A stretch of DNA of 42,829 nt from Streptomyces odonnellii. GTDB lineage: Bacteria; Actinomycetota; Actinomycetes; Streptomycetales; Streptomycetaceae. Both the position numbers and the translations under genes were made by a program. The notes under the pieces are model-generated. The model made no database searches, had not been told where the DNA came from, and saw only the letters and a list, made by a program, of their open reading frames with translations. The stretch spans positions 1 through 42,829 of the forward strand of contig NZ_LATD01000116.1 of assembly GCF_000981895.1 (NCBI RefSeq), read 5' to 3'. Below are positions 17,938-26,832 of this stretch, one piece after another (position 1 is the first letter of the stretch; each line of letters starts with the position of its first letter).

Positions 17938-18469
17938 GGGGGAGCCGCGCACACCGGCTGAGGGAGAGCCGCGCACGTCGGCTGCGGGGGAGCTGCGCAA
18001 GGTGGCCCGGGTGGTGCTGCTCGACCCCCAGGACCGGATTCTGCTGCTGCACGGATTCGAGCCGGACGATCCCGGCGACGACTGGTGGTTCACGCCCGGC
18101 GGCGGCCTGGAGGGGGACGAGAGCCGCGAGGAGGCCGCGGTGCGCGAGCTGGCGGAGGAGACGGGTATCACACAGGTGGAGCTGGGGCCCGTGCTCTGGC
18201 GTCGGATCTGCTCTTTTCCCTTCGACGGGAGACGCTGGGACCAGGACGAGTGGTACTTCTTGGCACGTACGGCGCAGACCGAGACCTCGGCGGACGGGCT
18301 GACGGAGCTGGAGCTGCGCAGCGTCGCGGGGCTGAGGTGGTGGACCTCCGCCGAACTGCTGGCGGCGCGTGAGACGGTGTACCCGACCAGGCTCGCCGAA
18401 CTGCTGCGTACGCTGCTCGAAGAGGGTCCTCCGGATACGCCGGTGGTCCTCGCCCCCGAAATCGTCTAG
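17927..18469 (+). CDS. NUDIX hydrolase
   Basis: 180 residues from GTG 17927, with GGAAGGGG nine bases upstream. The Nudix box GGGLEGDESREEAAVRELAEETG is intact when read from the GG before LEGDES to the EETG (G-x5-E-x7-REL-AEETG). It hydrolyses nucleoside diphosphates linked to another moiety; the substrate is not predictable. WDQDEWYFLAR and a C-terminal helix complete the domain. The N-terminus holds three copies of an 8-residue repeat. It starts inside the signal peptidase gene, so it is read from the same transcript. Confidence 0.9.
   Translation: MSAEGEPRTPAEGEPRTSAAGELRKVARVVLLDPQDRILLLHGFEPDDPGDDWWFTPGGGLEGDESREEAAVRELAEETGITQVELGPVLWRRICSFPFDGRRWDQDEWYFLARTAQTETSADGLTELELRSVAGLRWWTSAELLAARETVYPTRLAELLRTLLEEGPPDTPVVLAPEIV
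17933..18004 (+). repeat. 24-base tandem repeat, three copies, in the NUDIX gene
   Basis: Copies at 17933, 17957 and 17981, each starting GCTG-GGG-GAGC with minor changes, encode AEGEPRTP, AEGEPRTS and AAGELRKV. The array straddles the stop codon of the preceding signal peptidase gene. Confidence 0.8.
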
Positions 18470-18524
18470 GGGTGCGGGGCGTCGGAGCACAATGGGGGGA
18501 CGTACGGCTGAAGGGGAACATGCC

Positions 18525-18833
18525 ATGAGCGCCGAGGACCTCGAAAAGTACGAGACCGAGATGGAGCTGAAGCTCTACCGGGAGTACCGCGATGTCGTCG
18601 GTCTGTTCAAATATGTGATCGAGACCGAGCGTCGTTTCTATCTCACCAATGACTATGAGATGCAGGTGCACTCAGTACAGGGTGAGGTCTTCTTTGAGGT
18701 CACGATGGCGGACGCGTGGGTCTGGGACATGTACAGGCCGGCCAGGTTTGTCAAGCAGGTCCGGGTGCTCACGTTCAAGGACGTGAATATCGAGGAGCTG
18801 AACAAGAGCGACCTCGAACTGCCCGGCGGCTGA
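18525..18833 (+). CDS. DUF2469 family protein
   Basis: 102 residues, acidic and soluble, with the strongly conserved actinobacterial pattern EDLEKYETEMELKLYREY and YLTNDYEMQVHS, and DAWVWDMYRPARFVKQVRV. Function is not known. It is almost always found between signal peptidase/NUDIX genes and yraN in this order, so a housekeeping role is likely. ATG with AAGGGGAA upstream. Confidence 0.92.
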   Translation: MSAEDLEKYETEMELKLYREYRDVVGLFKYVIETERRFYLTNDYEMQVHSVQGEVFFEVTMADAWVWDMYRPARFVKQVRVLTFKDVNIEELNKSDLELPGG

Positions 18834-18941
18834 CGGGCTTGAGCCGGGCGGTCGTGCCGGGGGGCCTGCCGTGGCGTGGTGCGGGGTGGTGGACTGTGCG
18901 GCGGGCCGGGTGGCGGCCGGTCACCCGCGAGGGTGGCCGGG

Positions 18942-18968
18942 TTATCCACAGTCGATGACTTGTCCACC
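18942..18968 (+). promoter_or_regulatory. Pair of DnaA-box-like sites upstream of yraN
   Basis: TTATCCACA (18942-18950) is a perfect classical DnaA box, and TTGTCCACC (18960-18968) differs from the Streptomyces box TTGTCCACA at one base. They lie in the same orientation 18 bases apart. Single near-matches occur by chance, so only the pair is notable. Confidence 0.3.
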
Positions 18969-19024
18969 AAGATCCACTCATTGCGGGCGGTCGCGTCACA
19001 GTCGGTGCCGGAGGTGGTGCCGGA

Positions 19025-19474
19025 ATGAACGCGACGAACGCGATGAACGCGACCAGCGCTGCGGACGCGGCGAATGCGACGAGGGCTGCGAACGCGGCGA
19101 ATGCGACCAGGGCTCTGGGGAGGTACGGCGAGGAGCTGGCCGCGCGGAGACTGGCCGAGGCGGGGATGACCGTACTGGCCCGCAACTGGCGGTGCGGCAG
19201 GACGGGCGAGATCGACATCGTGGCCCGGGACAGCGATGCCCGGGGCGGCGCGGTGCTGGTCGTCTGTGAGGTGAAGACCCGCAGGGCCGGTTCGTTCGAA
19301 CATCCGATGGCCGCGGTCACCGAGGAGAAGGCGGACCGGCTCAGACGGCTCGCGGCCTCCTGGCTGGAGCGGTGCGGCGGTCCGCCGCCCGGCGGAGTGC
19401 GGATCGATCTCATCGGAGTGGTGCTGCCCCGGCGCGGCGCGGCAGAGATCGAGCACGCGCGGGGGGTGGCCTGA
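19025..19474 (+). CDS. yraN: YraN family (UPF0102) endonuclease-like protein
   Basis: 149 residues. The core matches UPF0102: [34 protein letters not shown] and VVCEVKTRR, with the Glu-Asp-(Glu-x-Lys) arrangement of restriction-endonuclease-like folds. Nuclease activity in this family is plausible, and the cellular role is unsettled. The first 35 residues are an Asn/Ala/Thr low-complexity tail coded by a 27-base tandem repeat; a later start is conceivable but no better ribosome site is seen. TGATG overlap with comM. Confidence 0.88.
   Translation: MNATNAMNATSAADAANATRAANAANATRALGRYGEELAARRLAEAGMTVLARNWRCGRTGEIDIVARDSDARGGAVLVVCEVKTRRAGSFEHPMAAVTEEKADRLRRLAASWLERCGGPPPGGVRIDLIGVVLPRRGAAEIEHARGVA
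19061..19114 (+). repeat. 27-base tandem repeat in the yraN N-terminus
   Basis: 19061-19087 and 19088-19114 agree in 25 of 27 bases and both encode the pattern A-(D/N)-A-A-N-A-T-R-A. Shorter related units (GCGATGAACGCGACC) precede it from 19034. Confidence 0.8.
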
Positions 19475-21102
19475 TGGGGTTCGCGCGAGCGTGCTCGGTG
19501 GCACTGGTGGGTGTCGAGGGCGTGGTGGTCGAGGTCCAGGCGGATCTTGAGCCGGGAGTGGCCGCGTTCACCCTGGTGGGGCTCCCGGACAAGAGCCTGG
19601 TGGAGAGCCGCGACCGGGTCAGGGCGGCGGTGGTGAACTCCGGTGCCGAGTGGCCGCAGAAGAAGCTCACGGTCGGGCTGAGCCCCGCTTCCGTACCGAA
19701 GAGCGGCAGTGGATTCGATCTCGCCGTCGCGGCGGCGGTGCTCGGGGCCGCCGACCGCATCGATCCCCGGGCCATCGCCGATCTGGTCCTGATCGGGGAG
19801 CTGGGCCTGGACGGGCGGGTCAGACCGGTGCGCGGGGTGTTACCCGCGGTGCTCGCGGCGGCCGAGGCCGGTTACGAGCAGGTGGTGGTTCCCGAGCAGA
19901 CCGCGGGCGAGGCGGCCCTGGTGCCGGGGGTGTCGGTCCTCGGGGTACGGAGCCTGCGGCAGCTCATCGCCGTACTGACCGACGACGCGGTGCCGGACGA
20001 GCCCCGGGACACCATGGCGGGGCGCCCGGACGCGATGCTGGCGGGGCTGATGGTGCCGGGCGCGGGCGTCGGCACGGGACTCGCGGCCGGAAACGGCGAG
20101 AGCGAGGGACACCGGCCCGACCTCGCGGATGTCGCCGGTCAGGCCTCGGCCCGCACTGCACTGGAGGTGGCCGCGGCGGGCGGCCACCATCTGCTCCTCC
20201 AGGGCCCGCCGGGTGCGGGCAAGACCATGCTGGCCGAGCGGTTGCCCGGGGTGCTGCCGCCTCTGACCCGGCAGGAGTCGCTGGAGGTCACGGCGGTGCA
20301 CTCGGTGGCGGGCATCCTGCCGCCCGGCGAGCCACTGGTCCGTACGCCGCCGTACTGCGCACCGCACCACTCGGCCACCATGCAGTCCCTGGTCGGCGGC
20401 GGCAACGGACTGCCGAGACCGGGCGCGGTGTCCCTGGCTCACCGTGGTGTGCTCTTTCTGGACGAGGCGCCGGAGTTCTCGGGCCGGGCGCTGGACGCTC
20501 TGCGCCAGCCGCTGGAGTCGGGGCATGTGGTGGTGGCGCGCAGCGCGGGGGTGGTGCGGCTCCCTGCCCGTTTTCTGATGATCCTCGCCGCCAATCCCTG
20601 CCCCTGCGGCCGGCACACCCTGCACGGCGCAGGATGCGAATGCCCGCCCTCGGTGATCCGCCGCTACCAGTCGCGGCTGTCCGGGCCGCTGCTGGACCGG
20701 GTGGATCTGCGCGTCGATGTCCGGCCCGTCCACCGCGAGGACCTGGTCGGACAGGGCGGCAGGGGCGAGCCCACGGCGGCGGTCGCCCAGCGGGTACGGG
20801 AGGCCAGGGCGCGGTCGGCGGCCCGGCTGGACGGCACACCCTGGGCCGTCAACAGCGAGGTGCCCGGCCATGAGCTGCGCACCCGCTGGCCGGTCGCCTC
20901 CGGCGCGCTCGCCGCGGCCGAACGCGATCTGGAGCGCGGACTGCTCACAGCGCGTGGCCTGGACAGGGTGCTGCGGGTGGCCTGGACCGTCGCTGATCTC
21001 GCCGGGCGCGACCGCCCCGAAGCGCGGGATGTCGCGCTCGCGCTGGAACTGCGCACCGGTATCGCCCGGGGCGCCGTGCCGGTGGCCGGGGGTGTGACAT
21101 GA
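19474..21102 (+). CDS. comM: ComM/YifB family Mg-chelatase-like AAA ATPase
   Basis: 542 residues. An N-terminal Lon-protease-like domain (GLPDKSLVESRDRVRAAV and LSPASVPKSGSGFDLAVA) precedes the AAA module with Walker A GPPGAGKT, Walker B GVLFLDEAPEF and the C-terminal Mg-chelatase part with FRMILAANPCPCG-type sequence (FLMILAANPCPCG) and CxCPP. In Vibrio and relatives ComM is a branch-migration helicase used in transformation. The codon at 19840-19842 is TTA (Leu123), the only in-frame TTA I found in this window, which would make translation depend on the bldA tRNA. Overlaps yraN and dprA. Confidence 0.93.
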   Translation: MGFARACSVALVGVEGVVVEVQADLEPGVAAFTLVGLPDKSLVESRDRVRAAVVNSGAEWPQKKLTVGLSPASVPKSGSGFDLAVAAAVLGAADRIDPRAIADLVLIGELGLDGRVRPVRGVLPAVLAAAEAGYEQVVVPEQTAGEAALVPGVSVLGVRSLRQLIAVLTDDAVPDEPRDTMAGRPDAMLAGLMVPGAGVGTGLAAGNGESEGHRPDLADVAGQASARTALEVAAAGGHHLLLQGPPGAGKTMLAERLPGVLPPLTRQESLEVTAVHSVAGILPPGEPLVRTPPYCAPHHSATMQSLVGGGNGLPRPGAVSLAHRGVLFLDEAPEFSGRALDALRQPLESGHVVVARSAGVVRLPARFLMILAANPCPCGRHTLHGAGCECPPSVIRRYQSRLSGPLLDRVDLRVDVRPVHREDLVGQGGRGEPTAAVAQRVREARARSAARLDGTPWAVNSEVPGHELRTRWPVASGALAAAERDLERGLLTARGLDRVLRVAWTVADLAGRDRPEARDVALALELRTGIARGAVPVAGGVT

Positions 21103-22265
21103 CGTCCGGTGCCCGCCCGGCGGAGCGGCTGGCGCGGGCCGCGCTCACCCGGGTGCTGGAACCCGGGGACGAGCACGGCGGGCGGTGGCTGCGGGAGTTC
21201 GGTGCCACCGGACTGCTCGCGCTGCTCACCTCGCCCGGCGCCGGTCGGGGTCGGCTCACCGGCGTCGGGGAGCAGCGGCTCGACGGCTACCGCGCCCGGG
21301 CCTTGGCGGCGGTACCCGAGCGCGACCTCGCAACGGTCACCCGGCTCGGCGGCCGGTTCGTCTGTCCGGGCGACACCGAGTGGCCCAGCCAGCTCGATGA
21401 CCTCGGCGACGCCAGGCCCATTGGGCTCTGGGTGCGGGGCAGCCCGGATCTGCGGATCTGGTCGCTGCGCTCCGTAGCCGTGGTCGGCGCCCGGGCGTGT
21501 ACCTCGTATGGGGCACATATGGCGGCCAGTATCGGCGCCGGGCTCGCCGAACGCGGCTGGGTGGTGACCTCCGGCGCCGCGTTCGGGGTGGACGGCGCGG
21601 CTCACCGGGGCGCGCTGGCCTCCGGCGGGGCGACCGTGGCGGTGCTGGCCTGCGGGGTCGACGTGGTCTATCCGCGCGGCCACGCCGAGCTGATCGGGCG
21701 CATCGTCGAACAGGGCCTGGTCATCGCCGAACTGGCGCCGGGCGACCACCCCACCCGCAGCAGATTCGTGCTGCGCAACCGGGTGATCGCCGCGCTCACC
21801 CGGGGCACCGTCGTGGTGGAGGCGGAGTACCGCAGCGGTTCCCTGGTCACCGCCCGCGACGCCCAGCGGCTCGGCCGCTTCACGATGGGCGTGCCGGGTC
21901 CCGTCACCAGCGGGCTGTCGGCCGGCGTGCACGAACTGCTGCGCGGTGAGGGAGTCCTGGTCACAGACGCCGCCGAAGTGGCCGAGCTGGTCGGCGACAT
22001 CGGCGAGCTGGCCCCGTGCCGCCGGGGCCCCGTACTGCCGAGGGACCTGCTCGACCCGCTCAGCGCCCGGGTCCTGGAAGCACTGCCCGCCCGGGGCAGC
22101 GCCGCCGGGCCGGAGATCGCGCGGGGCGCGGGAACGACTCCGGACGAGGCTCTCGCCAGGCTGTACGAACTCCACTCGCTGGGGTTTGTCGAACGGCATG
22201 GCGACGGCTGGCAGTTGGCCGGCCCGGCGACTCCGGCGGTCGCCGTGCGGCGAGGCGGTTCTTGA
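21099..22265 (+). CDS. dprA: DNA-processing protein DprA
   Basis: 388 residues. The DNA_processg_A Rossmann core includes [30 protein letters not shown] and the arginine-containing [22 protein letters not shown]-terminal winged helix ([19 protein letters not shown]) follows. DprA loads RecA on incoming single-stranded DNA in competent bacteria. Streptomyces is not known for natural transformation, so a different role in recombination is likely. Its ATG overlaps the comM stop; its translation could suffer if comM stalls at the TTA codon. Confidence 0.93.
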   Translation: MTSGARPAERLARAALTRVLEPGDEHGGRWLREFGATGLLALLTSPGAGRGRLTGVGEQRLDGYRARALAAVPERDLATVTRLGGRFVCPGDTEWPSQLDDLGDARPIGLWVRGSPDLRIWSLRSVAVVGARACTSYGAHMAASIGAGLAERGWVVTSGAAFGVDGAAHRGALASGGATVAVLACGVDVVYPRGHAELIGRIVEQGLVIAELAPGDHPTRSRFVLRNRVIAALTRGTVVVEAEYRSGSLVTARDAQRLGRFTMGVPGPVTSGLSAGVHELLRGEGVLVTDAAEVAELVGDIGELAPCRRGPVLPRDLLDPLSARVLEALPARGSAAGPEIARGAGTTPDEALARLYELHSLGFVERHGDGWQLAGPATPAVAVRRGGS

Positions 22266-22506
22266 TCTGGGGCATTCGGGTGAAAAGGTGAGAGCGATGA
22301 GCCCTGCAACTCCGTCGGTGCCGCCCGGCGGGCCGGCGCGAGCGGTGTCGGCCCGGGATCGAAGATGTGCTCGAAGGCGTCCACCGGGACGGGCGCGGCC
22401 GTCCGCTCCTCGGGTGGCGCGACGGCTCAGCCACGCTACGCTCACCTGCATTCCGGCCCCAGCAGACGTCCCCCGCACTTCACAGCAGAACGGCTCAAGG
22501 CAACGC

Positions 22507-23343
22507 ATGCCCCAGCACACCTCCGGGTCTGACCGCGCGGCAGCGCCCCCGGCTGCCCGGAGCGCCGTACGGCCCCCCGCGCCCTCGTCGCTCGAAGAGC
22601 TGTGGCGGTCGTACAAGGCCACGGGCGACGAGCGGCTGCGCGAGCAGTTGATCCTGCACTACTCACCGCTGGTGAAGTATGTCGCGGGCCGGGTCAGTGT
22701 GGGACTGCCGCCCAATGTCGAGCAGGCCGACTTCGTCTCCTCCGGGGTCTTCGGTCTGATCGACGCGATCGAGAAGTTCGACATCGAGCGATCCATCAAG
22801 TTCGAGACCTATGCGATCACCCGGATCCGCGGCGCGATGATCGACGAACTCAGGGCCCTGGACTGGATCCCGCGCTCCGTACGGCAGAAGGCCAGAGCCG
22901 TCGAGCGCGCCTACGCCACGCTGGAGGCCCAGCTCAGACGCACGCCCTCTGAGGGCGAGGTGGCCGCGGAGATGGGGATCGCGCTGGAGGAACTCCACGC
23001 CGTCTTCAGTCAGTTGTCCCTGGCCAATGTGGTGGCGCTGGAGGAACTGCTCCATGTCGGCGGCGAGGGCGGCGACCGGCTCAGCCTGATGGACACCCTG
23101 GAGGACACCGCCGCCGACGATCCGGTGGAGGTGGCCGAGGACCGAGAGCTGAGACGACTGCTGGCCCGTGCCATCAACACGCTCCCCGACCGCGAGAAGA
23201 CCGTGGTCACGCTCTACTACTACGAGGGCCTCACCCTCGCCGAGATCGGCCATGTCCTCGGTGTGACCGAGAGCAGGGTCAGCCAGATCCATACGAAGTC
23301 GGTGCTCCAACTGCGGGCCAAGCTGGCCGACGTGGGACGCTGA
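22507..23343 (+). CDS. whiG: Sporulation sigma factor WhiG
   Basis: 278 residues, FliA/sigma-28 family. Region 2 has [20 protein letters not shown] and [20 protein letters not shown]; region 4 has [19 protein letters not shown] as the -35 binding helix-turn-helix. In Streptomyces it starts sporulation of aerial hyphae by turning on whiI and whiH and is held by the anti-sigma RsiG with c-di-GMP. ATG 22507 follows CAAGGCAACGC. The frame is open far upstream, but that portion overlaps dprA and is not sigma-like. The 241-base spacer after dprA holds the promoter. Confidence 0.96.
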   Translation: MPQHTSGSDRAAAPPAARSAVRPPAPSSLEELWRSYKATGDERLREQLILHYSPLVKYVAGRVSVGLPPNVEQADFVSSGVFGLIDAIEKFDIERSIKFETYAITRIRGAMIDELRALDWIPRSVRQKARAVERAYATLEAQLRRTPSEGEVAAEMGIALEELHAVFSQLSLANVVALEELLHVGGEGGDRLSLMDTLEDTAADDPVEVAEDRELRRLLARAINTLPDREKTVVTLYYYEGLTLAEIGHVLGVTESRVSQIHTKSVLQLRAKLADVGR

Positions 23344-23368
23344 CGCTGTACCCCGGCCGCCCGATCCG

Positions 23369-23374
23369 TAAAGT
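23369..23374 (+). promoter_or_regulatory. Possible -10 box for a leaderless tetR transcript
   Basis: TAAAGT ends seven bases before the GTG at 23381. GGAGG is only one base from that GTG, too close for a ribosome site. Transcription starting at the G of GTG would explain this. Confidence 0.35.
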
Positions 23375-23380
23375 GGAGGC

Positions 23381-23962
23381 GTGCCCAGGATTCGAGCGGC
23401 CTCCGTGGCCGAGCACCGGACCATGCAGCGTGGCGCCCTCCTGGACGCCGCACGCTCCCTTCTGTCCGAAGGCGGCACGGAAGCGCTGACCTTCCCCGCC
23501 CTCGCCGAGCGCACAGGCCTCGCCAGGTCCTCCGTCTACGAGTACTTCCGCTCCCGCGCCGCCGTCGTCGAAGAACTGTGCGCCGTGGACTTCCCCCTCT
23601 GGGCGGCCGAGGTCGAGGAGGCCATGGCCGGCGCGGACACCCCCGAGGCCAAGATCGAGGCGTATGTACGGCAGCAGCTCACGCTGGTCGGCGACCGGCG
23701 CCACCGTGCCGTCGTCGCCATCTCGGCGAGCGAACTCGACGCGGGGGCCCGCGAGAAGATCCGCGCCGCGCACGGCGGCCTGATCGCCATGATCGTGGAG
23801 GCCCTCGCCGAACTGGGCCATCAGCAGCCCCGGCTCGCCGCGATGCTGCTCCAGGGGGTCGTGGACGCGGCGGTTCGCCGTATCGAATTGGGCGCGGCCG
23901 AGACCCCGGGGGAGATCGCCGAGGCCGCGGTCTCGATGGCCCTGCGCGGTGTACGGAGCTGA
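23381..23962 (+). CDS. TetR family transcriptional regulator
   Basis: 193 residues. The N-terminal helix-turn-helix (LDAARSLLSEGGTEALTFPALAERTGLARSSVYEYFRSRAA, read across residues ~17-57) is a standard TetR DNA-binding domain; the remaining helices form a ligand domain with no recognisable ligand. It follows whiG by 37 bases and the same neighbour is found, as I recall, in other Streptomyces. Its 3' 284 bases are antisense to the M23 gene frame. The GTG start looks leaderless. Confidence 0.9.
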   Translation: MPRIRAASVAEHRTMQRGALLDAARSLLSEGGTEALTFPALAERTGLARSSVYEYFRSRAAVVEELCAVDFPLWAAEVEEAMAGADTPEAKIEAYVRQQLTLVGDRRHRAVVAISASELDAGAREKIRAAHGGLIAMIVEALAELGHQQPRLAAMLLQGVVDAAVRRIELGAAETPGEIAEAAVSMALRGVRS

Positions 23963-24650
23963 GCCCCGGGCGCCGCCCCGCGCGGTGGACCCAGACTGCC
24001 AGCGCGAGCAGGACGATCGTGTGCACTGCACCGCCCGCCGTCGACGCGGCAGAAGGCGCCGGCCTGGGCAGGACGGCCATCGGCGGTTCTGGGACACCCA
24101 CGACCGGGAGCAACCGCGAGGGGCCCAGCCGCAGCAGCTCCGGCGGCAGCAGGGACAGCGGGTCCAGATAGACCGTGCCCCTCAGCAGCCCCCAGTGCAG
24201 ACAGCTCGCGGCACAGTGCGACGACCCGGCGCCCAGCCGGGCCACCACCTGCCCCGGAGCCACCGCATCCCCCTCGGAGACCAGCGGTTCCACCGGCTCA
24301 TAGGTGATCCGCAGAGGCGGCGCCCCCGTACCGGACAGAGCGATCGCCAGCACCCCGCGGCCCGCGACCCGGCCCGCGAACGACACCCGGCCCCCGGCAG
24401 CGGCCCGTACCACCGAGCCCGGCGCGGCGGCCAGATCCACCCCGCGGTGCCCCCGGCCGTACGCCGACTCCGGCGGCTCCCAGCCGCGCAGCAGCACCGG
24501 CCGCGCCCCCACCGGCCAGACCCGGCCTCCGCCATCACTGCCCCCATCGGCAGTGGCCGCGACCGCGGAGCCGGCGGTGAAGAGCAGGAGGAAGGAGACG
24601 AGGAACGAGAGGGCGACAACAGGACGCGCACCGACACGGACAGTGATCAT
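23679..24650 (-). CDS. M23 family peptidase-like secreted protein, C-terminus runs antisense into tetR
   Basis: 323 residues from ATG 24650 (TTG 24677 is an alternative). A signal peptide (VVALSFLVSFLLLFTAGSAVA) with a likely cut after AVA precedes a LytM fold: zinc ligands His68 and Asp72 in YGRGHRGVDLAA and His152 in SCLHWGLLRG. The first His of the usual HxH is Cys150. It may cut or only bind peptidoglycan. Residues 209-220 (VHTIVLLALAVW) look like a C-terminal helix. From about residue 230 on the sequence is Arg/Pro-rich and is the antisense of tetR, so the original stop was probably near 23960 and has been lost, or there is a frameshift. Confidence 0.8.
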   Translation of the reverse strand: MITVRVGARPVVALSFLVSFLLLFTAGSAVAATADGGSDGGGRVWPVGARPVLLRGWEPPESAYGRGHRGVDLAAAPGSVVRAAAGGRVSFAGRVAGRGVLAIALSGTGAPPLRITYEPVEPLVSEGDAVAPGQVVARLGAGSSHCAASCLHWGLLRGTVYLDPLSLLPPELLRLGPSRLLPVVGVPEPPMAVLPRPAPSAASTAGGAVHTIVLLALAVWVHRAGRRPGLSSVHRAGPSRPRPRRSPPGSRPRPIRYGEPPRPRPPGAASRRAGAADGPVRRGPPRSWRSGRRARRGSSRGPPRRVRSPRWRRRHGGAGRRPA

Positions 24651-24756
24651 GTCCCCACCGTGCCGCACCCGGCACAACCGCGCTGATCATGCCCCGGAAC
24701 TGTGGACCACCGACCGGTTGTGGATATCGCCGTCACCCGGGGGTGCGACGGTCCCG

Positions 24757-24830
24757 TACACTTCTTGTGGCGATCCGGGTCACCGGGTCGACTTCGCACG
24801 CCCCGGCATCGGGCCCTTCGCACCGATGCC
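24757..24830 (+). promoter_or_regulatory. rpsB promoter and leader stems
   Basis: TACACT at 24757-24762 is a fair -10 box, giving a leader of about 155 bases. Two stems follow: GATCCGG/CCGGGTC (24772-24789) and a perfect 8-bp hairpin GGCATCGG/CCGATGCC (24805-24812 with 24823-24830). Structured leaders are common for S2 operons, but I know no named motif that this matches. Confidence 0.35.
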
Positions 24831-24926
24831 AGCGCTTCTCGGTCCTCCGTGGCACAGCGCACCGGGGCGTCAGGTGCGGCCGCCGTCCGGCGGACGCGAC
24901 AACCGAGTATCTCAAGGAGTACGGCC

Positions 24927-25814
24927 ATGGCCGTCGTCACGATGCGGGAGCTGCTGGAGAGCGGCGTCCACTTCGGTCACCAGACCCGCCGCTGGAACCC
25001 GAAGATGAAGCGCTTCATTTTCACCGAGCGCAACGGCATCTACATCATCGACCTGCTCCAGTCGCTGTCGTACATCGACCGCGCCTACGAGTTCGTCAAG
25101 GAGACCGTCGCGCACGGCGGCTCCATCATGTTCGTCGGTACGAAGAAGCAGGCCCAGGAGGCCATCGCCGAGCAGGCGACGCGCGTCGGCATGCCCTATG
25201 TCAACCAGCGCTGGCTGGGCGGCATGCTCACCAACTTCTCCACCGTCTACAAGCGCCTCCAGCGTCTGAAGGAGCTTGAGCAGATCGACTTCGAGGACGT
25301 GGCCGCCTCCGGTCTCACCAAGAAGGAGCTGCTGGTCCTCTCCCGCGAGAAGGCCAAGCTGGAGAAGACCCTCGGTGGTATCCGCGAGATGCAGAAGGTG
25401 CCCAGCGCCGTCTGGATCGTCGACACCAAGAAGGAGCACATCGCCGTCGGTGAGGCGCGCAAGCTCCACATCCCGGTCGTCGCGATCCTCGACACCAACT
25501 GCGACCCCGACGAGGTCGACTACAAGATCCCGGGCAACGACGACGCGATCCGCTCCGTCACCCTGCTCACCCGTGTGATCGCCGACGCCGTCGCCGAGGG
25601 CCTCATCGCCCGCTCCGGTGTCGCCACCGGTGACTCCAAGCCGGGCGAGAAGGCCGCGGGCGAGCCCCTCGCCGAGTGGGAGCGCGACCTGCTCGAAGGC
25701 GAGAAGAAGGCCGATGACGCGGCCGCCAAGCCTGAGGCCGAGGTCCAGGCCTCCGCCGAGACGGAGAAGGCCGCCGACGTGGACGCCGCGGCCGCGGACA
25801 CCGAGCAGGCCTGA
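24927..25814 (+). CDS. rpsB: 30S ribosomal protein S2
   Basis: 295 residues from ATG 24927, with AAGGAG seven bases upstream. Canonical S2: [44 protein letters not shown] and [15 protein letters not shown] ~45-residue Ala/Glu/Lys-rich acidic tail is typical of actinobacteria. An 11-bp hairpin separates it from tsf, so some transcripts probably end there. Confidence 0.97.
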   Translation: MAVVTMRELLESGVHFGHQTRRWNPKMKRFIFTERNGIYIIDLLQSLSYIDRAYEFVKETVAHGGSIMFVGTKKQAQEAIAEQATRVGMPYVNQRWLGGMLTNFSTVYKRLQRLKELEQIDFEDVAASGLTKKELLVLSREKAKLEKTLGGIREMQKVPSAVWIVDTKKEHIAVGEARKLHIPVVAILDTNCDPDEVDYKIPGNDDAIRSVTLLTRVIADAVAEGLIARSGVATGDSKPGEKAAGEPLAEWERDLLEGEKKADDAAAKPEAEVQASAETEKAADVDAAAADTEQA

Positions 25815-25838
25815 CCCCTTAACGGTTCCGGCAGTCGA

Positions 25839-25867
25839 CGGCGGGGGCCGCACCACGGCCCCCGCCG
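25839..25867 (+). terminator. Strong hairpin between rpsB and tsf
   Basis: CGGCGGGGGCC (25839-25849) and GGCCCCCGCCG (25857-25867) are perfect complements with a 7-base loop, followed by TTCCCCC. Acts as a terminator or attenuator inside the rpsB-tsf operon. Confidence 0.75.
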
Positions 25868-25911
25868 TTCCCCCGTAGATCTTTCAGACCTTCGAGAGAG
25901 AATTACAGATC

Positions 25912-26748
25912 ATGGCGAATTACACCGCCGCCGACGTCAAGAAGCTCCGTGAGCTCACCGGCGCCGGCATGATGGACTGCAAGAAGGCACTGGACGAGGC
26001 CGACGGCAACGTCGACAGCGCCGTCGAGTTCCTCCGAGTCAAGGGTCAGAAGGGCGTCGCCAAGCGCGAGGGCCGTTCTGCCGAGAACGGCGCGGTCGTC
26101 TCCCTCATCTCCGAGGACAAGACCTCCGGCGTTCTGCTTGAGCTGAAGTGCGAGACGGACTTCGTCGCCAAGGGTGACAAGTTCCAGAACGTGGCCAACG
26201 CCCTCGCCGCGCATGTCGCCGCGACCTCCCCGGCCGACCTGGAGGCGCTCCTCGCCTCCGAGATCGAGGCCGGCAAGACCGTTCAGGCGTATGTGGACGA
26301 GGCGAACGCCAACCTGGGCGAGAAGATCGTCCTGGACCGCTTCGCGCAGTTCACCGGCGGTTATGTCGCCGCCTACATGCACCGCACCATGCCCGACCTC
26401 CCGCCGCAGGTCGGTGTGCTGGTCGAGCTGGACAAGGAAGACGCCCAGGTCGCCAAGGACGTCGCGCAGCACATCGCCGCCTTCGCCCCGAAGTACCTCA
26501 ACCGCGACGAGGTCCCGGCCGAGACGGTCGAGAACGAGCGCCGTGTCGCCGAGGCGACCTCGCGCGAGGAGGGCAAGCCCGAGGCCGCCCTTCCCAAGAT
26601 CGTCGAGGGGCGCGTCAACGGCTTCTTCAAGGAGGTCGTGGTCCTGGAGCAGGCGTTCGCGAAGGACAACAAGAAGTCCGTCCAGAAGGTCCTGGACGAG
26701 GCCGGTGTCAGCCTGAAGCGCTTCGCGCGCATCAAGGTCGGCATCTGA
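25912..26748 (+). CDS. tsf: Translation elongation factor Ts
   Basis: 278 residues. EF-Ts recycles EF-Tu by expelling GDP. The N-terminal helix bundle ([20 protein letters not shown]) and the TDFVA signature in [10 protein letters not shown] are intact, and the C-terminal YLNRDEVP and [15 protein letters not shown] blocks follow. ATG 25912 with GAGAGAG upstream. A strong terminator lies 85 bases after the stop. Confidence 0.97.
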   Translation: MANYTAADVKKLRELTGAGMMDCKKALDEADGNVDSAVEFLRVKGQKGVAKREGRSAENGAVVSLISEDKTSGVLLELKCETDFVAKGDKFQNVANALAAHVAATSPADLEALLASEIEAGKTVQAYVDEANANLGEKIVLDRFAQFTGGYVAAYMHRTMPDLPPQVGVLVELDKEDAQVAKDVAQHIAAFAPKYLNRDEVPAETVENERRVAEATSREEGKPEAALPKIVEGRVNGFFKEVVVLEQAFAKDNKKSVQKVLDEAGVSLKRFARIKVGI

Positions 26749-26832
26749 GTCCGTACGCGATCAACCGAAGACCCCGATAGGGTCTGACGCAGTCGTCCGC
26801 GTACGCGCCCGGCGACCGCAGATCTGACGAGG

